Shown here in pieces: positions 22,561-35,477 of a DNA stretch of 64,000 nucleotides; positions within the stretch are counted from its first letter, which is position 1; every line of letters begins with the position of its first letter. The stretch is from Axinella damicornis. Taxonomy: Eukaryota > Porifera > Demospongiae > Axinellida > Axinellidae. The translations under genes were made by a program, and so were the position numbers. The stretch spans positions 4,646,926 to 4,710,925 of the forward strand of contig OZ007506.1 in assembly GCA_963931865.1 (NCBI GenBank), given 5' to 3'. Below the pieces are notes generated by a model, which was not told the DNA's origin, searched no databases, and saw only the letters and a list, made by a program, of their open reading frames with translations.

Positions 22561-24490
22561 AGAGTGAATGGAAAAGGCCCTATTGTCACCCACCCATAGC
22601 ATGCGTCCATGCAGATGACCATGGTGTTATAATTCCCCAGAGTGCCTGACAATGCCAGTTTTGAAAGTTCGAATGTCTAGTTGTTCAGTGAACTCGAGCT
22701 CACTGTAAACTAAGGAACCAGAGTACCGTGAAGAATGTGGACAAATTAATGTTTACCATCCACCATTCCAAATTTAAAGAGTCACCCCTTCAAGCTTCAT
22801 ATCTATCCTCTAAAGCAAGGCCACACATGCTGATGATAGTATATACGGCATACTCTCCGGTTGGTTATGCAGATAATCTATCCGTTATTTGGTTAATTTA
22901 ACCTATCCTCTCAGCCCACGTTTAGCTAGAAACCTTGAAGTGAATGGACAAACATGTTTATTATCCACCATTCCAAAGAGTCACTCCTCAGATTCCTTCG
23001 AGAACAATAAATTAAGGAAGACAGTTGGAAGGAAGGAGGACAGTTGTCTATCACCTGAAGTAGATAGCAGTATGCATGTGCATACATGGTTCTGCCGGTT
23101 AGTTCTGCATCCATTGTTCTACCTGCTATAATATTATAACTAACACATCCATTGTTTGGTTCATTTAACCAGATATGTAATCCATTGGCATATTACATCA
23201 CCTCTAAAAGCTCTCGGCCCTACTACCCTAAACAAGCACTAACTAATGTGCCACACCTCCATGATGTACATGCGTAAACAAGTGATATAGGAGTATCTTC
23301 TCTGCTTAGGTATATACTAGGTTAATCCGTGCGTCACATTTGACGTATCCTTTACTGATGTACCACTCCAACCTGTTGCTCCCCCAATCATTGTGCAATG
23401 ATTGGTGGCATTGTGCAATGATTGGTGGAGCAACAGTTCGTCAGCAACTATATACGTAACTTCAAACACTTACACATAAGTGGCACAAGCCTACTGAGTT
23501 TTCAGTGATTATTGCCATCCGTTCACAAGTGTACATACAGAATAAAGGGCATGCAGGTTGTTTCAAATTAGCCCAGGCCTTTGAAAACCATAGAGAGAGG
23601 CCTTAAAATGCAATACAAAAGGGCAGAAAATTGGTCAACTGTTTATCGAACTAGCCTAATTTTTTGGCATTAGAGAGCATTGGCACAATTCAAACCTGGC
23701 CGGAACAAAAGGAATTACTATCTCACTCAAGTGGTAAACCCTACTTTCGTCATTAAGCGCCATCACCATTTTCCTTATCAGAAATGACAATGGACTCTCA
23801 TAATTGTATCGGGATCAGTTATGCACATAATTTATTACGTTTCAGAATTTTATGCAAAATATATAGGCACATTATACTGTATGCACCCCATAACTATATA
23901 TAAATGGGACAGCTGGCTGAGTTTCAAGTATGATTACATGGGTTTGTGCATACATACACAAACAGAGATATTTTAATTGTTGTGGTATGAGCATTTATAA
24001 TACATATAACTAAAATTAATGGGCAGCAACTAAATTGGTCAGGGTTTCAAGACAATATTATAGTAACACTCTCACCTAAGGTTCCTGGTGTCATCATTGT
24101 GCCAAGGATGAAAAAGCTACAGAAGCATGCAGAGTTGCAGCGCTTAGCATCGGTAAGCTGTTGCATGAAGGCCTATAGGCCATCGCAGATCAATCATAAA
24201 TGCTCTCTGTATTGCTTTGTGACAGAAGATGCAGTCTATTCCCAAACAGAGCTAGCTGCAGCCATACAAACCAACTCTATCATGTGTACACACAAGAATT
24301 CAGCCCCAACCTTTAGTGGAGACCATCAATCATCAAAGCAAATTCTTAGTGCCTTATACATACAGAAAAATACAATACAAAGGTAAGCACACAAATTACA
24401 GAAAGGCTCTCCTGTCCAATGAATACAGACACTAAATAGCTACTGAAGAATATTTGTGACAGGGATCGAGATCAAGATTCCGGCATGAGC

Positions 24491-26791
24491 CTAATTGGGA
24501 CCAATTGATGGCTGCAGAACTACAGAAGGGGAAGATTGCGACGGTGATGACAGACTACTGCGTAAAACTAGCCTAATGTGATTTCTTCTTTGCAAAGTCG
24601 TAGATGTGTTGGATTTCCTCCTAATCGTACGTTTTTCGTGCCTTGATGACCAGATCTTTGGAACGAACAAAAATACTTTGCAGAGTAACGGAATTAACAG
24701 GTAGGGGAACACACTGAAAGAGTAGCCAGCCTCAGGTATGGGAATGACAATAACAAATGTTAGGGCGTATGGGAACCAGGTACACAGGCAGACCACAGTT
24801 GAAAACACAAAAAGATTCACTTGCTTACTGTCTTTGAAGCTAATGATCTGGACCTTCCTTGTGAGAGTTGCAAGAACTGCTACGGCTATAATAGTGAATC
24901 CATTCACTCCAAACGTTATGGCTGCTGCCCAAACACCATAGGTTCCTCCACAGAAAACTGCGACACGTGGGAACTCACTCATTTGTTCACTTACAGGTAC
25001 AGCGTAACCTGTAGGAACTGGATCCAGTACAAACCACAGTATCAGTAGGAGGATGGTAATGGACACAGGGACAAAACTTGTTGCAATCATTACTTGATCA
25101 GACCAAAACTTTCCATGCTTAGCAAATATGAAGAAAAAGATTCGATAGATACGAAGCAGTCTCATAAACAAGGTTGAGTAAATCAGTTGCACTCCTATTG
25201 CAGTAAACCATATCTCTGCCTGACATATTGGCCCAAAGAGTTTTGGATCTGAAATCTCTCTTGCACCTGAAATCAAATCCCCTATGTATAGCATGTAGCA
25301 GCCTGTTAGTATGAGGGCACTCAGATATGGGCTGGTGGCTTTAATTGATGGTTTATTCCAGTAGCAGATAAAGAGCACCAGGACAACTGTAGTGAAGACA
25401 AGTAGAGCTGCTGCAATGACAAGCGTTACTATAGGGAGAGCTAACGGGATTAGTAGCACAACATCTTCAAAGTCATCCATTGGAATCCTTCCTGGAGACA
25501 ACTGGATGGTCAAATTTCCAGTGAGTGGATTGTAGTGCCCGGCATAAATCGCTTCACTTCCTCTGACATGATGAATATCCACTTCAGTCACCACCTCCCT
25601 ATCTCCATTGAAAGCAACCCTCCCAAGGGCACCAGAGAAATTTACACTTCTGAGATTTCTTTCTACTAGTATGGACTCACTAGCATTCTCAAATTCTTCA
25701 GACAATGAATTGTTCAGTGCCAGTGCAAATGCCCAGACAGAATCATGCATTGAGTTGGCGTGTTGGTTCTGCCATGTCCTTCCAAGACGATGTTGCAGTT
25801 CCATGAGGTACTCACTGTAGGTTTGTCCTGAAACCAAGGTTGTATTAGGGTTGGGTTCAAACCTGTACTGCAGCAGGAATGCGCCATCCAGTGCCCTTAG
25901 AATTTCTTCATTAGTACATTTCTCTGTACCATTCATCAGGTCTTCCAGGCTAAGGTCATGAAATATCCACACAAATCCAAGCCAGTGATGAAGGCCTGTC
26001 TGTAGCTTGTACGACTCACACAGTAGCTCGCAAGCTTCAGATGCTGTTATGGAGGCATATACTAATTTTGCTCTCTTTCTTACAAGGCTCTGAATGGGAG
26101 AGGTAGGAAATGTTGGGGAGGCATCTCCCAAGAACACAAGTTCATACTCAACTCTTTGCTCGACTTTCGCCACAAAGTCATTTGCAGCTGTTATGTGTTG
26201 CATCAGGATGGAGTCTTGAACCACACCAATTCTTCTCCACTGGAATGTGGCCATCAAGGCCAGAACAGCGTCACTGTAGACGGCTGAAGATGATGTCATT
26301 CTGTAGAGTCGTGGATACTCTTCTTTACTAGAGAACACTGGAGAGGTTGCACCTGCTGAAATCTGGAGGAGGTCTATTCCTGGCCTTCCTGCAAGAGGGG
26401 AGATGGCCTGGGTGACTGTGGAACAGACCAACCCCACCACCCCTACTATCTTCAAATCTCCACTTGTCACATGTCTCACAAAGTTCACTGGTGCTTCTGT
26501 TACCAGGCTCTGATTGCAAGTCTCTGTATTCGCTGGGACTAGCTCCAGACTATAGCCAGGAAGGATGTCATTTCTCATGTTTATCTTCTCCACTGCCAGT
26601 TGTGCAACTGAAATCAACTCCTCTCCTCTGTGGTAGGGCGGCCTAGGGGCCAGCCCTGCTGTTTGTCGGAGGGGCACGAGAGCCAGGAGCTGTAAGACTG
26701 GGATCTCGGCGTGCGCAATTGCAAAAAATATTGGCAAACAAACAGCTAACAGAAGAAGTCGCGTACGTTCCCAGTGAACTTGAGCTGCCAT
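24491..26791 (-). CDS. GABA-B-like class C GPCR, array gene 4
   Basis: An intronless receptor of 766 aa. The open frame extends 31 codons further upstream. I choose the ATG at 26791 because it opens a signal peptide (MAAQVHWERTRLLLLAVC) and because the context GTCGACTATGGC is shared with genes 5 and 6. Flytrap domain, seven helices, loop-1 WNKPSIKATSP, helix-3 CQAEIWFTAIG and FVPKIW after helix 7 are all present. The helix domain is of the gene-3 type (WSDQVMIATSFVPVSITI). The Ser-rich tail ends SSPSVVLQPSIGPN. It shares unusual flytrap variants with gene 7, for example Asn-Thr in ANTETCN, although gene 7 belongs to another helix class. About 7.4 kb of repeat-rich DNA lies between it and gene 3. 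Confidence 0.95.
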   Translation of the reverse strand: MAAQVHWERTRLLLLAVCLPIFFAIAHAEIPVLQLLALVPLRQTAGLAPRPPYHRGEELISVAQLAVEKINMRNDILPGYSLELVPANTETCNQSLVTEAPVNFVRHVTSGDLKIVGVVGLVCSTVTQAISPLAGRPGIDLLQISAGATSPVFSSKEEYPRLYRMTSSSAVYSDAVLALMATFQWRRIGVVQDSILMQHITAANDFVAKVEQRVEYELVFLGDASPTFPTSPIQSLVRKRAKLVYASITASEACELLCESYKLQTGLHHWLGFVWIFHDLSLEDLMNGTEKCTNEEILRALDGAFLLQYRFEPNPNTTLVSGQTYSEYLMELQHRLGRTWQNQHANSMHDSVWAFALALNNSLSEEFENASESILVERNLRSVNFSGALGRVAFNGDREVVTEVDIHHVRGSEAIYAGHYNPLTGNLTIQLSPGRIPMDDFEDVVLLIPLALPIVTLVIAAALLVFTTVVLVLFICYWNKPSIKATSPYLSALILTGCYMLYIGDLISGAREISDPKLFGPICQAEIWFTAIGVQLIYSTLFMRLLRIYRIFFFIFAKHGKFWSDQVMIATSFVPVSITILLLILWFVLDPVPTGYAVPVSEQMSEFPRVAVFCGGTYGVWAAAITFGVNGFTIIAVAVLATLTRKVQIISFKDSKQVNLFVFSTVVCLCTWFPYALTFVIVIPIPEAGYSFSVFPYLLIPLLCKVFLFVPKIWSSRHEKRTIRRKSNTSTTLQRRNHIRLVLRSSLSSPSQSSPSVVLQPSIGPN

Positions 26792-28292
26792 AGTCGACCA
26801 ACGGAATTGGGAAGAGCCCGCACGAAATAGGCCATTCCCGCATCCGGTGAAAGGAATTTCATCAGAGTTAATGATTGGTGACAAAATTAACGGATGCGGA
26901 AGAGATTAGTTCCCAAGACACAGGAGGTAGGCACCTTATGATTTTGGTGGCTAATAGGCTTACGTCTTACCTCTGATGCTTGGAACGTATTATAGCTTGT
27001 AGGTGGTTGTATCACAGACTAGCTACTGACTGCATATTTCAAATTGGTAGTTAATTCACGTTCTGCATTAAAGTTTTTATGTGAATAATTAGTTAAAGGC
27101 AAAATGAATGAAACCTGTCAATTCTAAAGATTGATGGATTGTTCTTGTTTTCCTACCTGTTATTCTATTTTACTTCAATGGCTTTTCCAAGAAAAGCAAA
27201 CCTTATACCCAGCCTTGCCGGTCAAAATTTTGTACTGCATGGTACCTTGATACACTTCGCCATACAGAAGCAGCACAGCAATTTTATGTTAGCAATAATT
27301 GTTGCTATTTTTGTATCCTTGCTTCCGTGACCTGCAAAATTATTAAAAACTCGGCACTGAGGTCAGGTTCAAACACTGATTACATAAGGCTTTACCCAAA
27401 TGCTCATGCACCCTTGCTATCGGGGGACAAACAACTTAGCTCAGGGTAGTGGCATATTATGTGTTGTATTACCACTGCTGAGGCATGCCAACTAGTGCCC
27501 ATGTTGCTCGCAAAATGCCTCAAAAGGGAGAATGAGTAAAAATAAAAATATGCAATGCATGGCACCATCGACTGTGAAGCCGAGATCACTTATAATTAGC
27601 TACAATGTCATGTATCTACCAATGGTTGCATTCACCTGGCCATTGGTAGGTTGCAGTTTGGTTATGAACCCTTAGCCACAGCCAAACAAAACAGCTAGCT
27701 ATATAGTAGGTATAGCCTGCCGCTGGTACCACAAACTGCACTGTTATAGTAGCTAGCTACTTCCAACCATGAACTTGATATCATGCACCAAAATTTTATG
27801 AATGCTTTTGAATAATTATTTGTCAAGCAGACTCTGACAGTGTGTTCTACTGAGCTACTAAAGGATTTTAAGTGCTCTGGTCTGTATGGCAAAGTATTTG
27901 TCATAATATTATTATGTGCAGGCAGTGCATGACATGAGGTCAGAATTTGTGATGACTGCTGAACAAAACAATGGCAACCCACTCAAACAGATTGGTTGTC
28001 TTAACGGTTACCGTCTTAACCACACTGTGGTTACCTTGGTTGCAGACCAGACAGGCAACTGCTGCCGATTCAGTGGTTATGACAGTTATACAGATTAATT
28101 GGATATTACACCTTGTGAGGCAACTGGCCCAGATCATCTCACTGACCATCTGCATGGTCACCACAACTGCATTTCAAAGTTGTAAGTGGTTAAGATCTGG
28201 TTGCAACTCTTGTAAGATAATCTGGGCCAGCCTCCTCTCATGCAGAACCTCTGCATGATAACAACGTATAACCTTCAGATCATCGTAAACAC

Positions 28293-28391
28293 TAGCCTCG
28301 TTCCCAGGCCTTCCACATCTCCAGTTTTTGATCGCTTGCATACTGCAAGTGATCAAAAACTGGAGGTGTGGAAGGCCTGGGAACGAGGCTA
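28293..28391. mobile_element. 99-bp palindromic Mutator-like MITE
   Basis: Nearly perfect hairpin. The arms begin TAGCCTCGTTCCCAGGCC and end GGCCTGGGAACGAGGCTA. CGTAAACAC stands on both sides (28,284-28,292 and 28,392-28,400). Confidence 0.85.
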
Positions 28392-29147
28392 CGTAAACAC
28401 TCTGTGGTTGGAACAACCACTTCATTTTTGCTATGTGCATGTCATAGGTACACAACATGAGACCATTATGTACTAGCTAGTTGATTATACAGTGTGTGTG
28501 AACATAAGGTGTATATCATACATAATCTGCAGGCATAATGCATCAGTCCATTCTCATTTTGTGCAAAGGAATGATAGGAACCCATATTGGTGGCTCAACG
28601 CAGTGTACAGTGATAGCACTACCAGAATAAAAGCTACACAAGTGACTGTTGTTTTATATGAAGGAGGGAAGGCCGGTAATGTAAAATTTGCTTTGTCTCC
28701 AGACCAGAGGATCCCAAAGGGTATAGCTTTTGTTTTGCTTTTCCTTTACTCAGCTCCACTTGCCTTCGCTATACTAGCTATGGTTGTCCTGGTGCTCTTT
28801 AATTGTCACTTGCAATGATTCGTTAACTGGTAGCTAGTATAATTATATCATCTCAACATTGACTTTAGTTCCCTGTATTGCATGCTTACGCATGTAGCCT
28901 GTCCTTGTGATCATCCCTGAGCCAACCCGGCCCTATTGTACAAATGACTTCCCTGTCGGCACACCTTCATCCCTCTGCAGCTGCTTGCCATACTACTGCA
29001 GAGGACATCCACGTGATGGCTTTTCAGCTTCTCAGCTCACCCATGGTGCAAACATGCAACTACATAATTAATGTTTCAAGTGGAGAAATGGCCTAGCGGA
29101 AACTGGTCAATTCATATTGACATAATTACAGCTGGTAGCTACTATGA

Positions 29148-29205
29148 TAGTCTCGACCCAAACCAACCCTGTGCTGGGATTGGTTTGGGTCTGGGACCGA
29201 GACTA
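29148..29205. mobile_element. 58-bp palindromic MITE
   Basis: The arms TAGTCTCGACCCAAACCAA and TTGGTTTGGGTCTGGGACCGA-type inverse are followed on the right by CTACTACGA. CTACTATGA lies on the left (8 of 9 identical). Confidence 0.7.
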
Positions 29206-29260
29206 CTACTACGATAGCTAGCTATAGACTAGCTGACTTTAGGTAACTGAGGTAACCTCA

Positions 29261-29482
29261 GTGATGGTAACTACAGGTGCTTATTGCATGATACCCTACA
29301 AGTTCAAAGGATGCTGGCACGCCAATCGTCTGGAATGTGGCACAGCTGTGACGTCAGAGCAGTGCCAATATCAACGCTCATGCAATATAAATTATATTGA
29401 TGGCATGACACAGGCTGCATGCCAATATCTGGCATACAGCCCTCGTTGCCATGCTATAATTAACAGAACTGGTAACGTACTA
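29261..29482 (+). CDS. Possible cysteine-rich exon, unproven
   Basis: An open frame with a protein-like composition: GCWHANRLECGTAVTSEQCQ, then CNINYIDGMTQAACQYLA, and a further Cys before an N-glycosylation-like NRTG. It is preceded by a possible acceptor (AACCTCAG) and followed by a possible donor (CTGGTAACG). I do not recognise the domain, and no connected exons are clear. It may be a gene relic. A weakly similar stretch (CATACAAGTTCAAAGG) stands at 41,189-41,204. Confidence 0.25.
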
Positions 29483-30710
29483 CTATATTGATAGTTGTTG
29501 ATGATACAGTACACTGTTCACTCATCATTACAAACTACTATGAATTGTAGCTAAACCTGGGAGGTAAGATCTCAAACTTAATGTGACCCAGGTTCTTAGC
29601 CCTCGCTGCAAAATATAAACAAAAGTCACATTCGACATGTCACAGCTATGTAGAAGTCAAGTATTTCCTCAAGCATCATCCCAATTATAGAAACTACCTA
29701 GCTATGTGACTGTATTGATGCTTTGTGTACACCAATGATGTGGTGTGAAAACGTTATAATATCACACATGAAAATGATGTCACACAGCCTTTACTCCTAC
29801 ATATGATGTGACATACATCTAAGACATACCATGATAGCACATGAACAAAATTGAATTACGAATTAAATGTATATCATTTCAATATGCAATACTTGGTATG
29901 TATGTGAACACATCAAGTAAAAATGGAACATTAGGCACAAATCCCAGTTAGCACCCTCCAAAGTAGCAGTCCTTGCAAAATGTGTTTTGGAAGGTTCTGA
30001 ATTTAGAAATTTGAGGCATTTTTTTCAAAGGGGGTGTATGAGAAACACAATTTGGACAATTCCCCACATTAGTGTTCCATTTCTACTTGATGCATTCACA
30101 TATGATATTACGGGCCTCAACTCCTCACACTTATGACATTGCAACAATTAAGGACTAGCTAACATGAGAAACTGCATGCAGTGTAGCTACTGCACTAAGG
30201 CACTCCATGGGTTGTTTTAACTAAGTGTTATTGTAGTGATGCATGTGCATGTGAAATGTGCAAGCAGTATCTCTGGCCAATCTTAGCCCCTTACAGACCC
30301 TGAGACGCTGCCCCTTTTGTTCAATTAAATCAAAAGTCTGTCTGCTCTTCTATGGCTTCTCTATATGAGGATCAGCATGATAGCATGGCAAAATTATACC
30401 GAAGGTATATTATCTAGATGCTATAGTAGTGCAGCAGCATATCAAACCAATCGTTCACTTTTTGATAAAAGCACCAAAATTGGTACACATATAGATTAAT
30501 ATACTGTGAACATTTTCAGATATTGAGGCATGTGAAATTGTGCCTGCGTCAGCCGTGGTGGGCGGTTTCCAAAATGGCCACCATGTGGCGTTATTCGACA
30601 AGAATAATGCAGTACTATAATGTCTTTAATACCACTTTTAGGGGTCTTAGGGTTCTTTTGTACAACTTGTGACTGCCCCATCCTTGCTAGAATTATTCTG
30701 TTTTTATGTG

Positions 30711-31420
30711 TCACATTACAGCTATGATTTCCGGAAATGGACATGCATATAGAGGTCCGGTTATTAATAATAATGAACCTTTCTGGGAACAGAAACCGGC
30801 ATCTTGCAGGTCAAGTAGCAGGGATTCTATATAGGCTTTGAGAGGGTGGCTGCAAGATATAGGCATCTGAATTTGCATTCCTGCAAGAAAAATGGGCTGA
30901 CTGCCGGGATTCATATTAGGGAAAACATCTGGGGTACAAATTAGTATGTTTGGAGTGACAATCTTGGATTTTTAAAGTCCGAAAGGAGCCAGTGATAGCA
31001 TTCAAAAGGAGATGTGTTCTCTGCATTGCTAAAAGTGGTTACAGTTTTGTACGAGTCCACCCAGAGGACCTATAGCTCTGTTGGGCATGAAACAGCAGGG
31101 CAAAATATGATTGTGCGAATGCCATTAAGGCAATTGCCGGTGCAATTACAGTGCAATGGATTATCATAAGACCATGGCATGGATAATCCTGGTGTTGTAT
31201 ATATTGTGTCAAGCAGACTGCAATTTAACTGTGATATGATGAGCCAGGCATGCGGAGTTCCCCTTGCAGATGAATGCGAAGGATCAACATGATGCTTGGT
31301 CTTTTGGGGTATTCTCTTTGACACCATAGCATTGGGAATTTGGCCTAATTTTGCCTACTAGGGGAAATTTCAGAGTGGTTCCATACAGTTAGCATGGAAA
31401 GGCAAGGTGGTGGAACAGGA
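30711..31420 (-). pseudogene. Possible decayed coding sequence on the minus strand
   Basis: Several adjacent minus-strand frames look protein-like but change phase. The order is AKLGQIPNAM, then HAWLIISQLNCSLLDTIY, NPLHCNCTGNCLNGIRT, after a stop VLWVDSYKTVTTFS and ECYHWLLSDF, then NMNPGSQPIFLAGMQ up to a stop at 30,711. Stops and shifts could be introns or decay. I do not recognise a family. Confidence 0.25.
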
Positions 31421-31854
31421 GAAATATATTCCAGGGATTGTCATAGAGTCGGTAGACTCTATATGTAAGGATACGACAGACACGCAATATATGCTAATAC
31501 AAAAAAATCTCTCCAAATCTCAGAAACGGTACACTTTATAACAACATACCAGTCATCTTCGAGTGTTTTCATGTCCAACAAGACTCCCAGCGTCGCGAAA
31601 AACCATCGCGAAAGTACCAAAGCAGGCACTCGCAAACGGGCAAATTGTTTCTCTTTCTTCTTCTTCTTCAGACAACTTAGCTCAACGTTGCCTCAATCTC
31701 TCATGATGGTTTTCGCACGAAACAGCAGCATTTTCAACGGAGCAGTGCAACGACCCATTGCTTTTTCACAACCTCTGTGATGGCAAATTTCAGCTCAAAC
31801 ATGTGCCTGCTGCTAAAAAAGAAGGACATAAACAAGTAATAAAATGAAAATGTA

Positions 31855-32295
31855 ATGTAACAGGATGTAGGGATACCAGAACGGCAAAAAGTAAGGAAAC
31901 AAGGTAAGGATGATCACACAAAACAGTGAAGTATACAATCCCCCTTACATATCTTTCTTCATTATACACGTATATGGAAAAAGATCTCTGTAGGGGGATC
32001 GTAAACAGTCAAACCTCCGAACAAAGGACACTTTGGGAACAATATAAATTCAAGTCTTTTGTCCTTTGTAGAGAGGTTGTCCTCTTCTCGGAGGTTCAAA
32101 ATGTATTAGAACCATAGGCAAACCAATTATTTGGGACCTTGAAAAGTGTCCTTTGTAGAGAGGTTTATTATATTGTGTCCCTATCTCGGAGGGTCCACTA
32201 TCGGAGGTTTGACTGTACTTCACTGTTTTGTGTGATCATCCCTACCTTGTTTCCTTACTTTTTGCCGTTCTGGTATCCCTACATCCTGTTACATT
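31855..32295. mobile_element. MITE with long arms, carrying a nested pogo-like MITE
   Basis: The left arm (AACAGGATGTAGGGATACC, continuing to about 31,940) is inverted at 32,215-32,295. The middle is interrupted by another element at 32,006-32,215. Related copies stand at 648-862 and 7,339-7,550 (GGAGATGTAGGGTAGCAG left, TGGTATCCCTACATCTCC right), with a partial one at 1-70. The superfamily is not clear. Confidence 0.65.
32006..32215. mobile_element. pogo/Tc1-like MITE
   Basis: The ends CAGTCAAACCTCCGA and TCGGAGGTTTGACTG are inverted, with TA directly after the right end. This end sequence is typical of pogo/Tigger-type non-autonomous elements. It is nested within the arms of the element at 31,855-32,295. 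Confidence 0.6.
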
Positions 32296-34855
32296 TTTGA
32301 TTACTTTTAGTATATAGCGTTTGCTGTGTGAGGAAGCTAGGCAGTGTAAGGGTATGGATATTATTACCACTGAAACAACCAGTGCTACCACCAACACTAG
32401 CTGAGCCACAGCATAGTGCATTTTACTTATTTGCCGTTCATTCTGTCTTATTATGTCAGGCAGTTGGAATGTCGTAGCCTTGCAGTTGCCTCTCTTTTTC
32501 GTCAAACATATCTCCCAAACACCCACCACATCTTTGTAGCTAACAATGCCTTAGCTTGCAGATAAATAATCAAGACACACTTGGCAGCTAATCATCATGC
32601 ACAAAATGCTAAGGGCCTACACAAACCGATGCAGTACACATGAATGCCTGCACTGTAAAAGGAAAAGGGTTGTTTTAACTATGCAGGCTCTGGTCACCAT
32701 AGTTGCATCTCAGTGCCTCCTCCACTGTGGTGGTCAAAGAATGTACCCACAGCCACAAATGTTGCGTAGCTTCACTTATAGATTATAGGTACGTGACTTA
32801 GCTACCCATCTGTATGTCTGTTGGAGGACCTATAGTGGTCAAGCAGTGTAAATGATCTGCTTGAATGCACATTGTTTGGAAGAGCAGCTGCATACACTTC
32901 TATAAGAAACCTGACCTAGGATATCTTAACAGGCCTAATTACTAGGATTTCCTATCCAATAGCTAACAAGATCAAAGTAGGTTGCACTTGTGTGCTCATT
33001 CCTTGATCACCAAGGAGGCACTGAGATGCAACTGAGGTGGCCACAGCCTGGTTAAAACAACCCTTCTCATTTTACAGTGATAAGCTCACAGTGGTGGAAA
33101 ATGGAGTGTATAGGAAATGAGCTTTGGACAAACTATGCTGACCCCCCCCCCCCCCCCCCCCCCCCTCTTCCGAAAGCCAGCTATATAATATTATACTTCC
33201 CTAGATCTGAGGTTTGTGGTCTCCAAAGTCATGGGTTTATACATACAGTGGCTTGCAACTGTGGGCTTTTTTTCGAATTGGAGATATTTGTGCCAACAGG
33301 TCAGCAACATGATATTTGGCTACATGATTGCATTGTTTATTTGTGTCAACAGAACAGTTTCATGCTGGCAATAAGTTCATTGGGCATACAGGGGATCAAT
33401 GAGTTATGTTCAGTGGTAGCATTTATGGCCTACTGAGCAGTAAGGGATACAAAGCAATTGCAAGGGCCATTACATATTTCCGACATAGGATATAATAGAC
33501 AAGGGAGAGCATTTGACAACCCCTCCCTCCAGGCCATTGGGACTGGGAATCAGCCTATAATTATGGAGATCGCAGTTTTAGAATCAGGGCAGTAACCACT
33601 GTGGCAAAGGCATCCCATGCATACATTCCGCATTAATTTATCGTGCTCTAACTTTAGTGATTCAGAAGCTCTTTTATTGCACTAGCCAGTGAGGGCTCCA
33701 CTTTAATTAACTTTTGCCAACCGTAAGAAACAATTTAAAGGAAGCAAACCCTATAGCTATTACGCCTAGTATTAATATTGTGATGGGCTTATGGGAGCTC
33801 AAGACGGCATTTGCCATCATCCAAAGAGTTAAACATTTCAATAGTAGACACTGTGTACTATTGAAATGTTTAACCCTTTGCCATAGTAGCTAGTTGGCTC
33901 ATCCTCCTAATAGCACTATAGCAATAGCCACACAACTGACTGAAGTTGATGCACTTTCATGTCAGAGAGGGAATGCATAGGGCGCAGTGCATACAAAAAT
34001 GAGGCTAAATGCACATACCAAGTAAGGACATACAGACAACCACAAACAAACAACTAGCACAAATCAATACCAATACAATACCTAATAGTCATAGTCCAAC
34101 TCAGTCCTCCACACATATAGTTGGCTCATACAATAGCCACGCAACTGACTGAAGTAGTTGATGCACTTTCATGTCAGAGCATACAACCCAGCCACTGAAA
34201 ACTTAGCTTACTGATCACTTGTCTCTGGGAGGATCCCAAAAGTTGATAGCTTTGCTTTATTAATTACCATTTGTAATATTAATCAGCTCCACTTGTCTTA
34301 TACTATTGGCTATAGTGCATGGTCAGGTGTGATTCTCAGCCCGTTTGTGCAAAGGAGCAGAGAAATTCCCCATGCACCATGCAGCTCCACCAATATGGCT
34401 TCGAATTCTCATAACCAAGCCCAGACATGGCCATGCTGTATTTGGATGCACCCACCCATCTCCCCGTGTCCCACCCTCTCGTGTTCAGGAATTAAGTTGG
34501 CCTACCCCAACTGAGAAAGAGAAAAAAATTTGCTCTTCCAAAGCTAGAGCAAAAAGTTTCTCTTGCTCAGTAGGGGTAGGCCAACTTCCTGAACACAAGA
34601 AATTGCGGGTGTATAGACTAACCTCCACAGCCTCAGCATCCATGGTCACAATCCCTATACAGAGGATCATAGTGCTATGAGGTGAGGTGTGTGTCAAGCG
34701 CAAGTTACTGTATCAGCATGATAGCTAGCTACAGACATTTTACATGGCACGTTTTGAGATGCTATACTATTGTGCTCTAATTAGCGCTTGTGAAGCATGT
34801 GTTTGTAGCTATACCACGCTGCACATTGGCAGTGCTCTACTTTAACCCTTTAACT

Positions 34856-35477
34856 GCCACCAAGACAACACATTTTCATGCATTCAGCGCACACCACTTT
34901 CGTAGGTACTCCTTTCCCACAGCATTCGCTCCTCAGTGGCCAAACTTGGTGGGGCCTGCACACATGGAGAGACCCCTCTGGCAATACCATTAATGATATT
35001 CATGACCCCCACAAGCCCAGCAATCGGAGGTCAAAGGTGGATGTCAGCCGGATTTTCGCCCAGCATTTCCCTAAACTTGGGCCTGATGGCACCCCTTACA
35101 CCACCAATTTGCATGTTTTCTTGAGGCCTTGGGTGGGGTCTATGAATATCATTCAAATCAAAAATCCTCGGGCCAATGAATCTCATTAAAATCAAAAACA
35201 CCCACGACATGCGAAGGGGGGGCCGCCCCCCCTTTCGATACCCTCCACTTCTACATTTAGTGGGGGGTGGGCGCCGAAATCCCCCCCCTTTCGATACCCT
35301 CCACTTCTACATTTAGTGGGGGGTGGGCGCCGAAATCTGACTAAATTTTGGGGTTCGTCCCTCAAAGTTGTCTCTAGGCCCACTGAAGCCTTTTTGGTCT
35401 CTTTTTGGACTGACGAGAAGCCCTACAAGTGCATAGGGTCTAAATGACGTCTATAGACGTCAATGGGACTTAAAGGG
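34856..35477. mobile_element. Non-autonomous piggyBac-like element
   Basis: The element is flanked by TTAA on both sides (34,852-34,855 and 35,478-35,481). Its ends are inverted: CCCTTTAACTGCCACC on the left and GACTTAAAGGG on the right. TTAA targets with CCC ends are the hallmark of piggyBac. There is no transposase ORF. Inside, at 35,226-35,337, a 56-bp segment is tandemly repeated twice. The corresponding place in the 3' flank of gene 6 (near 54,200) lacks the element and some adjacent sequence. Confidence 0.7.

Larger units (their letters stand above)
17063..24490. other. 7.4-kb gene-poor interval between genes 3 and 4
   Basis: I see no convincing gene. It contains the 120-bp tandem duplication, the GC-rich minisatellite, the hAT-like MITE, two palindromes near 21 kb, the 12-bp repeat, poly-G, and an imperfect hairpin of GCAATGATTGGTGG words at about 23,370-23,432. 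The short open frames show no recognisable domain. Confidence 0.7.
26792..34851. other. 8-kb interval upstream of gene 4
   Basis: No firm gene. There are two unproven coding stretches (29,261-29,482 plus; 30,711-31,420 minus), MITEs at 28,293, 29,148 and 31,855, a hairpin of AACATTTCAATAGTA words at about 33,825-33,880, poly-C at 33,142, and old receptor-flank sequence at 28,490-28,830 and 34,230-34,850. Confidence 0.65.

Noticed and set aside
28492..28818. 108-aa plus-strand frame with a hydrophobic C terminus
   Set aside because: The DNA is related to receptor 3' flanks at 53,030-53,220, 58,925-59,115 and 34,230-34,330, where the frame is not kept; more likely old flank than a gene.
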